Shown here piece by piece: positions 28,434 through 37,082 of a stretch of 64,000 bases of DNA (its first letter is position 1; each line of letters starts with the position of its first letter). Below the pieces are notes generated by a model. That model was given only the letters and a program-made list of their open reading frames with translations, was not told where the DNA came from and ran no database searches. Origin of the DNA: Flintibacter faecis (GTDB taxonomy: Bacteria; Bacillota; Clostridia; Oscillospirales; Oscillospiraceae). A program made the translations under genes and the position numbers. The DNA lies in the NCBI RefSeq assembly GCF_014287875.1, contig NZ_JACOPN010000001.1:516285-580284 (forward strand). The letters run 5' to 3'.

Positions 28434-28507
28434 AGATGTGTCCGGCCCTGCGGGGCCGGCTTCAACCATGTTCGATCAACATTTAAAATATTGGAGAGGA
28501 TCATTTT

Positions 28508-29902
28508 ATGGAACGCACTGTTATTGCGGCCCTGTTCGCCGACCAGGAGGCCCTCAGCGGTCAGACCATCACCGTCTGCGGCTGGGCCCGCACCATCCGG
28601 GACATGAAGACCTTCGGGTTTATCGAGCTCAACGACGGCTCCTGCTTCAAGAACCTCCAGGTGGTCATGGATGCCAACACCCTGGACAACTACAAGGAGA
28701 TCGCCGGTCAGAACGTGGGGGCCGCCCTCATCGTCACCGGCACGGTGGTCCTCACCCCCCAGGCCAAGCAGCCTCTGGAGGTAAAGGCCGTCTCCATCGC
28801 CGTAGAGGGCCCCTCCGCCCCCGACTATCCCCTGCAGAAAAAGCGCCACAGCGTGGAGTTTTTGCGCACCATCCAGCACCTGCGCCCCCGCACCAACCTG
28901 TTCTCCGCCGCCTTCCGGGTGCGCTCTGTGGCCGCCCACGCCATCCACTGCTTCTTCCAGGACCGGGGCTTCGTCTATGCCCACACGCCCATCATCACCG
29001 CCGCCGACTGCGAGGGTGCCGGCGAGATGTTCCAGGTGACCACCCTGGATCTGGCCAACGTGCCCATGACGGAGGACGGCCAGGTGGACTACAGCCAGGA
29101 CTTCTTCGGCAAAAAGGCCAGCCTCACCGTATCCGGCCAGCTCAACGCCGAGAACTTTGCCATGGCCTTCGGCAACGTATACACCTTCGGCCCCACCTTC
29201 CGGGCGGAGAACTCCAACACCGCCCGCCACGCCGCCGAGTTCTGGATGGTGGAGCCCGAGATGGCCTTTGCCGACCTGAACGACTATATGAACACCGCCG
29301 AGGACATGATCAAGTATATCATCCGCTTCGTTATGGAGCGCTGCCCCGACGAGATGAACTTCTTCAACTCCTTTGTGGACAAGGGCCTGAAGGATCGTCT
29401 GGAGCATGTGGCCTCCTCCGACTTCGGCCGGGTGAGCTACACCGAGGCGGTGGAACTGCTGAAAAAGGTCAACGACAAGTTCGATTACAAGGTGGAGTGG
29501 GGCTGCGACCTGCAGACCGAGCACGAGCGCTATCTCACCGAGCAGGTGTTCAAAAAGCCCGTGTTCGTCACCGACTACCCCAAGGAGATCAAGGCCTTCT
29601 ACATGCGCCAGAATGACGACGGCAAGACGGTTGCCGCCGCCGACTGTCTGGTCCCCGGCATCGGCGAGATCATCGGCGGCTCCCAGCGTGAGGAGCGGCT
29701 GGACGTGCTGGAGGCCCGCATCCGTGAGCTGGGTATGAACCCCGAGGACTATAAGTACTACTGCGACCTGCGGCGATACGGCTCCTGCCGCCACGCCGGC
29801 TATGGCCTGGGCTTCGAGCGCATGGTCATGTACCTCACCGGCATCGGCAACATCCGGGACGTGGAGCTCCACCCCAGAACGGTGGGCAACGCAGAATTCT
29901 AA
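28508..29902 (+). CDS. asnS: Asparaginyl-tRNA synthetase
   Basis: The 464-residue class IIb synthetase has an N-terminal OB fold that reads the anticodon ([20 protein letters not shown]). Class II motif 2 ([28 protein letters not shown]) and motif 3 ([15 protein letters not shown]) follow. The length and the insert after motif 2 match AsnRS rather than AspRS. ATG follows GGAGAGGATCATTTT. It is transcribed alone and ends in a strong terminator. Confidence 0.96.
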   Translation: MERTVIAALFADQEALSGQTITVCGWARTIRDMKTFGFIELNDGSCFKNLQVVMDANTLDNYKEIAGQNVGAALIVTGTVVLTPQAKQPLEVKAVSIAVEGPSAPDYPLQKKRHSVEFLRTIQHLRPRTNLFSAAFRVRSVAAHAIHCFFQDRGFVYAHTPIITAADCEGAGEMFQVTTLDLANVPMTEDGQVDYSQDFFGKKASLTVSGQLNAENFAMAFGNVYTFGPTFRAENSNTARHAAEFWMVEPEMAFADLNDYMNTAEDMIKYIIRFVMERCPDEMNFFNSFVDKGLKDRLEHVASSDFGRVSYTEAVELLKKVNDKFDYKVEWGCDLQTEHERYLTEQVFKKPVFVTDYPKEIKAFYMRQNDDGKTVAAADCLVPGIGEIIGGSQREERLDVLEARIRELGMNPEDYKYYCDLRRYGSCRHAGYGLGFERMVMYLTGIGNIRDVELHPRTVGNAEF

Positions 29903-29916
29903 GACCAGAACCCCCC

Positions 29917-29955
29917 AAAAGGCTCAGGCGCAGCGTGCGCCTGAGCCTTTTTTTG
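29917..29955 (+). terminator. Terminator of asnS
   Basis: aaaaggctcaggcgca pairs with tgcgcctgagcctttt around gcg, followed by a long T run. Confidence 0.92.
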
Positions 29956-29995
29956 CAAATATACCCTGAAAGCATCCCTGAATTCTGGGTTTTGC

Positions 29996-30024
29996 TTGTC
30001 TGTGAGATATTTCCATGATATACT
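29996..30024 (+). promoter_or_regulatory. Promoter of the S-layer/GLUG-like protein
   Basis: TTGTCT at 29996-30001, 17 bp, TATACT at 30019-30024. Confidence 0.72.
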
Positions 30025-30096
30025 CAGGTCAGAGTCATCTGTTCTTTGCCCAAAAACAGTCCCGGCTCTGATACGAGGAAAAGAAAGGGGATCACC

Positions 30097-32295
30097 ATGA
30101 AGAAGCATCTCACAGGAAAACGTCTCTTGCAAGCGCTGCTCCTGTCTGCGCTGCTCGTCTGCTGCATGGGGACAACGGCGTTTGCGGCGCAATATCCCGA
30201 CGTAACGGCCAAGCACTGGGCCAAGCCCTATATCGACAGATGGTCTGACTCCGGCATTCTCAAGGGCTATCCCGACGGGAAGTTCCACCCGGACGACCCC
30301 GTCACCCGGGGACAGCTCTCCGCCATTCTCTACAGCATCCTGGGGGTAGAGCCCATCGCGGGCTACTCCTATCCCGACCTGCCTAAAACGGCCTGGTGCT
30401 ATGACGCCGTCACCGCTATGAACTACTATCGTGTGACCCTGAACACCGACCTGAACATCCAGCCCGACCAGCCCCTCTCCCGGGAGGAGGCCATCTATAT
30501 GATCGCCAGCGGCTTCCGCCGGGCCGATCTCAGCCGTGACCGGATGCGCTGCTCCGGCAAGGCCCCCAGCGACTATGCCCAGGTGTCCGATCCGTTCACC
30601 GAGGCGGTGAGTACCATGCTCCGCCTGGGCCATGTCCGGGGCAGTGCCGACGGCAGACTGATGCCCAAGGACATCGTCACCCGGGCCCAGGTCATCACCA
30701 TCATCAACAGCATGTTCGACCTGTATGTCACCCAGCCCGGCACCTATCACCTGACCTGCGGACAGAACGCCCTGGTCACCTGCCCCAACGTGACCATTCT
30801 TCTGGATAGCGCAGCTCCCGGGAAGAGCTCCAACGTCTATCTCTCCGCCAAGGCGGACAAAAATGTGGTCATCGCCAACGACGGCGGCACAGAGCCCGCC
30901 CATGTGTCCTTCTTCGCCACCCAGAAGGGGGAGAACGCCTGGACCCTGCGGGGCAACGTCAGGGAGGACATGGTCAGGACCCGCACCCTGTCGCAGAGCC
31001 AGAGCTTTGACGGACGCTATGCCGCAGGCTTTGGATTTAAATCTCATCCCTACCTCATCACCACGGCGGACCAGTTTGCCCTGCTGGCCCAGCGCACTGA
31101 CACCCTGGACCGGAGCGTCTATTTTAAGCTGGCCGCCGACCTCGCCCTGCCCGACGGCATGGCCCCCCTGTCCTCCGCCGACGGGGCCTTTCCTCAGACC
31201 AATTTAGACGGCGGCGGACACTCCGTCGCCTATCGCATCCAGAGCCGCAGCTATTCCGGCGCCGGGGGCGGCCTGTTTTATGGCTGGAATGGCCCCTGTG
31301 AAAACCTGACGGTGAAGGGGGCCATGGACCTTACCCTCAGCGAGAAGGCCGTTCAGGTGGGCTCCGGCAAGCTCTATTTCGGCGGCTTTGCAGCCTATCT
31401 GGACCGGGAGCTGACAAACTGCACGGCGGACATGGACATCTGCGTCCGCTATGAGGGCGGCAGCAACGTGGACCTGAACGTGGGCGGCCTGGCGGGCTTT
31501 ACCCAGGCTGCCCAGCTCACCGGCTGCACCGCTGCGGGCACGGTGAAGGCCGTCCTGCCCAAGGGGGTGGGCGACGCCCATGTGGGCGGCCTGGTGGGCG
31601 GTGCAGCGGCGGTGCCCTTCGCCAGCATCGTGCCCCAGGGCAGCATGACCGGCTGCGGGTCCACCGGAACCGTGGCGGCAGAAGGCGGCTATCAGACCGC
31701 CGTGGGCGGCGTTGCGGGCCTGGTCACCTATCTGGGGAGCAGCGCCCCCACGGGCACCCTGAAAAACGACGGCATTTTGAACTGCTGGTCCACCGCCCGG
31801 CTCTCTGCCGTAAACGCCGGCTTTCAGAGCGACTGCGGCGGCATTGTGGGCCAGCTGAACTATGGCACCCTGTCCGGCTGCTGGGCCAAGCCCGTTATCG
31901 CCCTGTCCGGCCCGGAGTTTTCCAACGCCGGGGGCATCGCCGGTGCCTGCTATGAGGGCGGTAACGTATCCGACTGCTGGGCCAACGCAGCGGAGCTGCC
32001 CTCCGGCGGCGGGGTGCGCGCCGGCGGCATCGTGGGCCGTCTGCGGGGCGGGGCGGTGGCAAAATGCTTTGCCCTGGGCTCCGGGCCTGTGGGCAGCGAG
32101 AACGCCATCGCCTTTGCCGGTGCCAACAGCGGCACCGTCTCCGCCAGCGCCGACCTGTCCGGCCTGTCCTCCGCCCAGCGGGCGGCCTTCCTAGCCTCCT
32201 GCGGCTGGGACTTTTCCGATACCTGGGCGCAGACCGGCGGCCTGCCCCTGCTGAAGAACATGGACAGCGCAAGGCAGCAGGCCGCACAGAAGTAA
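30097..32295 (+). CDS. Secreted S-layer-homology protein with GLUG-like repeats
   Basis: The 732-residue protein has a signal peptide (LLQALLLSALLVCCMGTTAFA) and SLH modules at about 30-200 (YPDVTAKHWAKPYIDRWSDS then GYPDGKFHPDDPVTRGQLSA) that anchor proteins to cell-wall polymers. After about residue 330 come Gly-rich repeats with GGLAGF, GGLVGG, GGVAGL, GGIVGQ, GGIAGA and GGIVGR, each followed by a Cys-containing strand; they resemble GLUG-motif beta-helices of adhesins. It is probably displayed on the surface. The ligand is unknown. Confidence 0.85.
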   Translation: MKKHLTGKRLLQALLLSALLVCCMGTTAFAAQYPDVTAKHWAKPYIDRWSDSGILKGYPDGKFHPDDPVTRGQLSAILYSILGVEPIAGYSYPDLPKTAWCYDAVTAMNYYRVTLNTDLNIQPDQPLSREEAIYMIASGFRRADLSRDRMRCSGKAPSDYAQVSDPFTEAVSTMLRLGHVRGSADGRLMPKDIVTRAQVITIINSMFDLYVTQPGTYHLTCGQNALVTCPNVTILLDSAAPGKSSNVYLSAKADKNVVIANDGGTEPAHVSFFATQKGENAWTLRGNVREDMVRTRTLSQSQSFDGRYAAGFGFKSHPYLITTADQFALLAQRTDTLDRSVYFKLAADLALPDGMAPLSSADGAFPQTNLDGGGHSVAYRIQSRSYSGAGGGLFYGWNGPCENLTVKGAMDLTLSEKAVQVGSGKLYFGGFAAYLDRELTNCTADMDICVRYEGGSNVDLNVGGLAGFTQAAQLTGCTAAGTVKAVLPKGVGDAHVGGLVGGAAAVPFASIVPQGSMTGCGSTGTVAAEGGYQTAVGGVAGLVTYLGSSAPTGTLKNDGILNCWSTARLSAVNAGFQSDCGGIVGQLNYGTLSGCWAKPVIALSGPEFSNAGGIAGACYEGGNVSDCWANAAELPSGGGVRAGGIVGRLRGGAVAKCFALGSGPVGSENAIAFAGANSGTVSASADLSGLSSAQRAAFLASCGWDFSDTWAQTGGLPLLKNMDSARQQAAQK

Positions 32296-32327
32296 ATAAA
32301 AGTCATAAAAAGACGCAAAAAAGCCTG

Positions 32328-32572
32328 TCATTGCGAGGCCGATTCCCCTTGTCAAGGGGAAATGTCCCGAAGGGACAAAAGGGATAGGGAGGGGCATCGC
32401 CCCGACGTGGCAATCCGTAACCCCCGTCCCTTGGCCCCCTTGTTAAAGGGGGCTGTCAGCGAAGCTGACTGAGGGATTCCGTTTTTAGGATAGCTTTCCG
32501 GGGGTCGGAATCCTTCCGTCACGGCTTCGCCGTGCCACCTCCCTTTGACAAGGGAGGCTGCTGGACGGGGAT
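32328..32572. repeat. Interspersed repeat cluster, families A and B
   Basis: A family A unit spans 32328-32420 (gtcattgcgagg to gacgtggcaatccg). Two oppositely oriented family B units follow at 32432-32481 and 32507-32560, with motifs such as cacggcttcgccgtgccacc and cctccctttgacaagggagg. No gene is supported between 32296 and 32902. Confidence 0.75.
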
Positions 32573-32644
32573 ACGGATGCGGCGTACCCCTTGCGGGTAC
32601 TTCGCTCCTCGGAATGACAGAAAAGGGTTTATCGACACGCTAAA

Positions 32645-32678
32645 AAAGTCCTGATTTCTTACGAAATCAGGACCTTTC
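32645..32678 (-). terminator. Original terminator of the tRNA operon, now left of the element
   Basis: gtcctgatttc pairs with gaaatcaggac and a T run follows on the minus strand. It abuts the tRNA 3'-end copy at 32679, as expected for the ancestral downstream flank of the tRNA gene. Confidence 0.75.
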
Positions 32679-32723
32679 TGGTTGCGGGAGCAGGACTCGA
32701 ACCTGCGACCTCCGGGTTATGAG
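32679..32723 (-). repeat. Left attachment site: tRNA-fMet 3'-end copy
   Basis: These 45 bp are identical to the 3' part of the intact gene (35189-35233) and then diverge at once. The fragment lacks the acceptor 5' strand and D-arm, so it cannot be a functional tRNA. Confidence 0.88.
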
Positions 32724-32730
32724 GCAGTCT

Positions 32731-32775
32731 CAAGCACAAATCGGAGTCATTTCGGCTTCAATTTGTGCTTTTTAC
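32731..32775 (+). terminator. Possible hairpin inside the left end of the element
   Basis: aagcacaaat pairs with atttgtgctt, followed by a short T run; the loop is long (about 23 nt), so it would be weak. Confidence 0.4.
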
Positions 32776-32902
32776 CGCCGTTCGCTCGGCGGATTTTCCA
32801 TTGTTTCCGTCCAGCCCTGCCCGCTTTTTTCGCGTTCTGGGTCAAAACTGGGTCAGACACGGTGCACCCGCACCCACGCTGTCCACGGCTTGTATGGACT
32901 GC

Positions 32903-33943
32903 TCAGTCGCCTGCAAAGAGCTCGTTGGTGGCGTTGAGGGTCACCCGGAGGTAGGGACCGATGTCGGCGATGCCAGTATAGCCGGTCTCGGCGGTGAAGC
33001 GGTAATAACCGTCACCGAAGTTCCTGCCGTGGATGGGGCTGTCAGCCAGAGTGACGGTCAGCACGGCGCTGTTCCCATCCTGACGCAGATCCGCATTCTC
33101 AATGAGGGTGCAGCTTCCCGCCAGCTCCCCAGCGGGGAAGCTCTCTGGGTAGAGGGAGCCGTACTCCTTCAAAAAGTCCGGGTCTACATCCTTGGAGAGG
33201 GTGCCGCTGCTGAGGAAGGTGTCGTGCATGGTGACGGTGAGGGTCATACCGTCCTCCGAGAGAGCCACCTCGGTATAGGGGATCTCGCAGTAGGCGGCCA
33301 CGAAGTCGCTGCCGTCCGCCAGGGGCGCGAAGGCCACGGTGAGGCCGCCTGCATCGACCTGGGCGGAGCGGATGGCCTCCCGGCGGCCCTGCATCCCCAT
33401 GGAATAGCGCTCCCCAGCCCCGGCCCAGTAGATTTCAGAGCTGGCAGTGCCAGGAGAAACATAGGGATCATAGCCTCGGTCGCAGCCCTGCTCATCGTAG
33501 AGAAGGCTCAGTGTGGCCAACTCCACGCGTGGAAAACCGGGGACGCCGTTATAGATGTTAGGCCCGCCAGTGACCACCCGGACGGATGCCTGGGACTCGA
33601 TCTCGCACCGAAGCAGGGGCGTATCCAGCCACAGCATCCGGCGGCGGATGCCGCTCTCACCGTAGACCCAGTCCAAGCTGGGGCAGGAATCATCTGTTCC
33701 CAGTTGCACCAGGAAGTCGCCCTGGTACGCCTCGATGGAGGCGATGAGGTCCGCGTCGTCCCCGTAGAGAGCCCGAACCTCCGCCTCCGTGGTGATGGGG
33801 GAGAAGGCATCCGGCTGGGCGGGATCGGCTGAAGATGAAGAATCGTCGGAGGAACCTGATGGATTGGAAACGGAGCTTTCCCCGCAGGCGGCAAGGTTCA
33901 GCAGCAGGAGGGCCGCCAGAGCCAAGGAGATGAGTTTCTTCAT
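32903..33943 (-). CDS. Lipoprotein of unknown function carried by the element
   Basis: The 346-residue protein has a lipoprotein signal (LALAALLLLNLAACGESS) and a Ser/Asp-rich linker of about 25 residues. An acidic, Tyr-rich extracellular domain follows without a motif I recognise. AAAGGAAG precedes the ATG. The gene lies alone between the left attachment site and the non-coding centre of the element and has its own promoter, so it is probably cargo. Codon use is less GC-biased than in neighbours in the 3' half. Confidence 0.75.
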   Translation of the reverse strand: MKKLISLALAALLLLNLAACGESSVSNPSGSSDDSSSSADPAQPDAFSPITTEAEVRALYGDDADLIASIEAYQGDFLVQLGTDDSCPSLDWVYGESGIRRRMLWLDTPLLRCEIESQASVRVVTGGPNIYNGVPGFPRVELATLSLLYDEQGCDRGYDPYVSPGTASSEIYWAGAGERYSMGMQGRREAIRSAQVDAGGLTVAFAPLADGSDFVAAYCEIPYTEVALSEDGMTLTVTMHDTFLSSGTLSKDVDPDFLKEYGSLYPESFPAGELAGSCTLIENADLRQDGNSAVLTVTLADSPIHGRNFGDGYYRFTAETGYTGIADIGPYLRVTLNATNELFAGD

Positions 33944-34056
33944 GGGATAGCACTTCCTTTCTGTTGTTTGGGGCGTGGCCCCGGTGAGGAACTTGCAATT
34001 GCAAACGGGAATTTAACGGCATAATTGTTCTGAAATTCTTCCAATTCTTTGGATTT

Positions 34057-34085
34057 ATTGTACCATAGCGCAAAAGTGTTTGCAA
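34057..34085 (-). promoter_or_regulatory. Promoter of the element lipoprotein gene
   Basis: On the minus strand TTGCAA (34080-34085), 17 bp, TACAAT (34057-34062), about 115 bp upstream of the start codon. Confidence 0.72.
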
Positions 34086-34204
34086 CTGGAACTGCCGACA
34101 GAAAATTCTGTATATTCGAAAAAAATAGGAACTGCGCAAGGAACGCTGCTCACCCGACCTCAGAAAACGGCAAATGAGCCGCTTTGACAAGCGGCCGTCC
34201 AGCG

Positions 34205-34512
34205 TTTCGGCAACACGCGGAGCACGCCGAGGGTAGTGATACCACCCCAGCCTTGCACGTTCAGAAAGTGCTGCGCACAGAGTGAAAAAACAGCAACATC
34301 ACCAAATTGCAAAAAGATCACGCAGCCCAGCGGGGCCGCGACGCCTCGGAACAGCGACACGCATGAGCGCATCGCTGTTCCGAGGCTCTCTGCGTTCTTC
34401 GGGAGCACCCTCCAGCCAAGACCCCAAAGCGGCAAAGTTTGCCGTTCTACCCCCTGGCCACGCAGGGTTTCCGAAACGCGCGGAACGATCCGAGGGTAGT
34501 GATACCACCCCC
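34205..34512. repeat. Direct repeat pair flanking an inverted repeat
   Basis: The motif gagggtagtgataccacccc occurs at about 34229-34248 and 34492-34511, each preceded by a similar tttc(g/c)g(c/a)aa.acgcgga segment. Between them cctcggaacagcga (34344-34357) pairs perfectly with tcgctgttccgagg (34372-34385). A transfer origin or structured RNA of the ancestral element is possible but unproven. Confidence 0.55.
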
Positions 34513-34772
34513 ACCCAAAACGCCACCTGTTTCGCCGTGTGTGCCCTTGTGTGCGATCCTTTGAGCAGGGCCGAGTGTGTACCCATTTTCACCCGAGAAA
34601 GCAAGCGTGGGCTGTTTGTGCCGGAGGTGTTGAAGTCCGTGTGATCGATGCGTTGGAAACGTTGGTATGACTGCGTTTTCTGCGCTTTTGCGGCTTTTCT
34701 GAGGACGAAAAAGAAAGCAGGATAAAGGGCTGGCGTCGGAACCGACGCTCTGCCTAATCACTTCTGCCCGCA

Positions 34773-35078
34773 GTGCGGGCAGTTGACGAGGGCTTTCTAT
34801 TTGCCCAGGACAACGGGAACCCAATGCACCCGGACAGCGTGACGGACTGGCTGAAAAAGTTCAGCAAGCGCCACGGCCTGCCCCATATCAACCCCCACGC
34901 ATTCCGGCATACCATGGCCAGTATGCTCTACTTCAACGGCGTGGACAGCGTGTCTATCTCCAAGCGGTTAGGCCATGCCCAGGTCAGCACCACGGCAAAT
35001 ATCTATGCTCACGTGATGGAGGCGGCAGACCAGAAGAACGCCGACATTCTGGCTGACGTGTTTTTGAAAAAGGCTTGA
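34773..35078 (+). pseudogene. Tyrosine recombinase (integrase), C-terminal remnant
   Basis: About 101 residues remain. They include the HxxR box (INPHAFRHTMASMLYF), the LGHAQVSTTANIYAH segment with the conserved His and the nucleophilic Tyr, and a helical tail. The N-terminal DNA-binding domains and the first catalytic Arg are missing; upstream sequence shows no continuation. It points towards the right attachment site, the usual place for an integrase gene. Full-length relatives have about 380 residues. It is presumably inactive. Confidence 0.82.
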
Positions 35079-35146
35079 ACTTTGGGGGCGAGTTGAACTA
35101 AAGTTGAACTTTTGGAGCGGGACCATTTTTAAATATGCTCAAAAAG

Positions 35147-35188
35147 TTAGAAAAACAGCCGTTTTCGATAAGAAAACGGCTGTTTTTA
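35147..35188 (-). terminator. Terminator after the tRNA genes, supplied by the element
   Basis: aaaacagccgttttc pairs with gaaaacggctgtttt; on the minus strand the T run follows the stem directly after tRNA-fMet. It replaces the ancestral terminator at 32645-32678. Confidence 0.8.
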
Positions 35189-35264
<76 letters not shown>

Positions 35265-35267
35265 ATA

Positions 35268-35354
35268 TGGTGCCGGAGACCGGGGTCGAACCGGCACGGG
35301 ATCGCTCCCACGGGATTTTAAGTCCCGGGCGTCTGCCAATTCCGCCACTCCGGC
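35268..35354 (-). tRNA. tRNA-Leu (UAA)
   Basis: An 87-nt class II tRNA with a long variable arm; anticodon TAA in the loop CTTAAAA, acceptor stem GCCGGAG/CTCCGGC and encoded CCA. It lies 3 bp upstream of tRNA-fMet in the same transcript. Confidence 0.95.
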
Positions 35355-35392
35355 AAACTGTGTACTCCAGTCTCAATCTTTAAGGCTAGGAT

Positions 35393-35421
35393 AGTCTAAC
35401 ATATATCTTCGCCTTTGTCAA
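35393..35421 (-). promoter_or_regulatory. Promoter of the tRNA-Leu / tRNA-fMet operon
   Basis: On the minus strand TTGACA (35416-35421), 17 bp, TAGACT (35393-35398), about 40 bp upstream of tRNA-Leu. Confidence 0.82.
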
Positions 35422-35601
35422 CAGGAATTTTTCAAATTTTATTCGACAGCGTTCCCCGGCGAAATAAGCAGAAAAATTTCCGAAATTTTCCGCTTCGGTG
35501 TACAAAAATCGGCAACTCTCTCCCTGTGCCCGCCATATACTGATATGTACCGGCTTTCGCCGGACGACTACCAATGGAACAGAGACAGGAGGAACCGATT
35601 T

Positions 35602-35724
35602 ATGAGACGTTTGAGCGAGACCATTTCCACCCCTATTTTGCAGCTGCCGCCCCAGCCCGACCCCAGGGACGACCTGGACGATCTGATCTTCCGGGGCGAG
35701 AACTGGTGGGTCAGCGACCGCTGA
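35602..35724 (+). CDS. Small ORF of 40 codons, unknown function
   Basis: ATG at 35602 follows CAGGAGGAACCGATTT, a strong ribosome site. The peptide starts MRRLSETISTPILQLPP, has an acidic centre (DPRDDLDDLIF) and ends in RGENWWVSDR. It is not hydrophobic and has no signal peptide. A terminator-like hairpin follows 3 bp after the stop, so it looks like a self-contained unit. I do not recognise a family. Confidence 0.6.
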   Translation: MRRLSETISTPILQLPPQPDPRDDLDDLIFRGENWWVSDR

Positions 35725-35757
35725 GGGGGGCCGTCTTTCCGGAAAGGCGGCCCCTTC
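35725..35757 (+). terminator. Hairpin after the 40-codon ORF
   Basis: gggggccg pairs with cggcccc around tctttccggaaagg, followed by ttc; the T run is short. Confidence 0.5.
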
Positions 35758-35790
35758 GTCCGCCTTTCGGGGGCAGCGGCCAGTTTTTCC

Positions 35791-35819
35791 TTTACTTTTG
35801 CCGCCCCTTCATATATAAT
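35791..35819 (+). promoter_or_regulatory. Promoter of prfB
   Basis: TTTACT at 35791-35796, 17 bp, TATAAT at 35814-35819. Confidence 0.68.
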
Positions 35820-35886
35820 AGTTTGGCCTAAATACAACATGTTCCCCGGACTTCCGGGAGTTTTTACAAGAGAGAGTGAGGACCCT

Positions 35887-37008
35887 ATGCTCCAATTCGA
35901 CGAGTATAAAGTCAAACTGAACAACCTGGCCCCCGCCCTGGAGGAGCTGGCCCAGGCCCTGGACCTGGAGAGCGCCGAGCGCGAGCTGGATATGCTCCAG
36001 GCCGAGTCCGCCGCCGACGGCTTTTGGGATAACCTGGCCAAGGCCCAGAAGGTGCAGCAGCGCATCAAAAACCTGCAGGACAAAGTGGACGGCCAGAAAA
36101 AGCGCCAGAGCCAGTGGGACGACATGATGGCCATGTGCGAGATGGGCAACGAGTTTGAGGACGAGTCCCTGCTGCCCGAGCTGGAGGAGAGCTTCCAGAC
36201 CCTGGAGCACGAGATGGAGGAGGCCCGCCTGGCCACCCTGCTCACCGGGGAGTACGACTCCTCCAACGTCATCCTGACCATCCACCCCGGTGCCGGCGGC
36301 ACCGAGGCCCAGGACTGGGCCCAGATGCTCTATCGCATGTACACCCGCTGGACCGAGCGCCACGGCTTTACCTATCAGATCATGGACTATCAGGAGGGCG
36401 ACGAGGCGGGCATCAAGTCGGCCACCATCATGATCGAGGGGGAGAACGCCTATGGCTACCTCCGGGGAGAGCACGGCGTCCACCGCCTGGTGCGGGTGTC
36501 CCCCTTCGATGCCAACGCCCGGCGGCAGACCTCCTTCGCCTCGGTGGAGGTCATGCCCGACCTGCCCGAGGATGTGGAGGTGGAGATCCGCCCCGAGGAC
36601 ATCGAGATGCAGGTCTACCGCGCCAGCGGCGCCGGCGGCCAGCACGTAAACAAGACCTCCTCCGCCGTGCGTCTGATCCACAAGCCCACCGGCGTGGTGG
36701 TGGCCTCTCAGCAGGAGCGCAGCCAGTTCCAGAACAAGGACAACTGTATGAAGATGCTGCGGGCCAAGCTGGTGGAGCTGCAGATGCAGGAGAAGGCGGA
36801 AAAGATCTCCGACCTGAAGGGCGTACAGCTGAAGATCGAGTGGGGCAGCCAGATCCGCTCCTATGTCTTCATGCCCTATCAGCTGGTGAAGGACAACCGC
36901 ACCGCCTATGAGACCAGCAACATAGGCGGCGTGATGGACGGCGACCTGGATGGCTTCATCAACGCCTACCTCACCTGCGAGGCCACGGGCGCCTGGTCCA
37001 CCAAATAA
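35887..37008 (+). CDS. prfB: Peptide chain release factor 2
   Basis: The 373-residue factor recognises UGA and UAA and triggers peptide release at the ribosome. The stop-codon tripeptide SPF lies in VRVSPFDANARRQTS, which distinguishes RF2 from RF1 (PxT), and the catalytic GGQ in RASGAGGQHVNKTSS. The frame is continuous from ATG 35887, with no in-frame TGA near codon 25, so the programmed frameshift known in many prfB genes is absent. A bidirectional terminator follows. Confidence 0.96.
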   Translation: MLQFDEYKVKLNNLAPALEELAQALDLESAERELDMLQAESAADGFWDNLAKAQKVQQRIKNLQDKVDGQKKRQSQWDDMMAMCEMGNEFEDESLLPELEESFQTLEHEMEEARLATLLTGEYDSSNVILTIHPGAGGTEAQDWAQMLYRMYTRWTERHGFTYQIMDYQEGDEAGIKSATIMIEGENAYGYLRGEHGVHRLVRVSPFDANARRQTSFASVEVMPDLPEDVEVEIRPEDIEMQVYRASGAGGQHVNKTSSAVRLIHKPTGVVVASQQERSQFQNKDNCMKMLRAKLVELQMQEKAEKISDLKGVQLKIEWGSQIRSYVFMPYQLVKDNRTAYETSNIGGVMDGDLDGFINAYLTCEATGAWSTK

Positions 37009-37030
37009 ATCCGCATAACAAGCCAGAACA

Positions 37031-37077
37031 AAACCCCCGGCAGCTGCGTTTTTTCGCAGCTGCCGGGGGTTGCTTTT
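37031..37077. terminator. Bidirectional terminator between prfB and the CofE-like gene
   Basis: aacccccggcagctgcg pairs with cgcagctgccgggggtt, with a T run on the right and A-rich sequence on the left. Confidence 0.88.
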
Positions 37078-37082
37078 TGAAT

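Larger units (their letters stand above)
33944..34772. other. Non-coding centre of the element
   Basis: No gene is supported across this stretch of about 830 bp. It is more AT-rich at 34000-34140. It holds a promoter for the lipoprotein, a duplicated motif (34205-34248 and 34467-34512) and a 14-bp perfect inverted repeat at 34344-34385. Confidence 0.55.

Noticed and set aside
28433-28507. T-box leader upstream of asnS
   Set aside because: The leader is only about 65 nt and has no T-box consensus (TGGNACCGCG) or specifier stem. A small GC hairpin is all that is seen.
32679-32723. Second tRNA-Met gene
   Set aside because: Only the 3' 45 bases are present; the acceptor 5' strand, D-arm and 5' anticodon stem are missing. 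It is an attachment-site copy.
35887-35990. Programmed +1 frameshift in prfB
   Set aside because: The frame runs uninterrupted from ATG with good similarity across the usual frameshift point, and no in-frame TGA is present.
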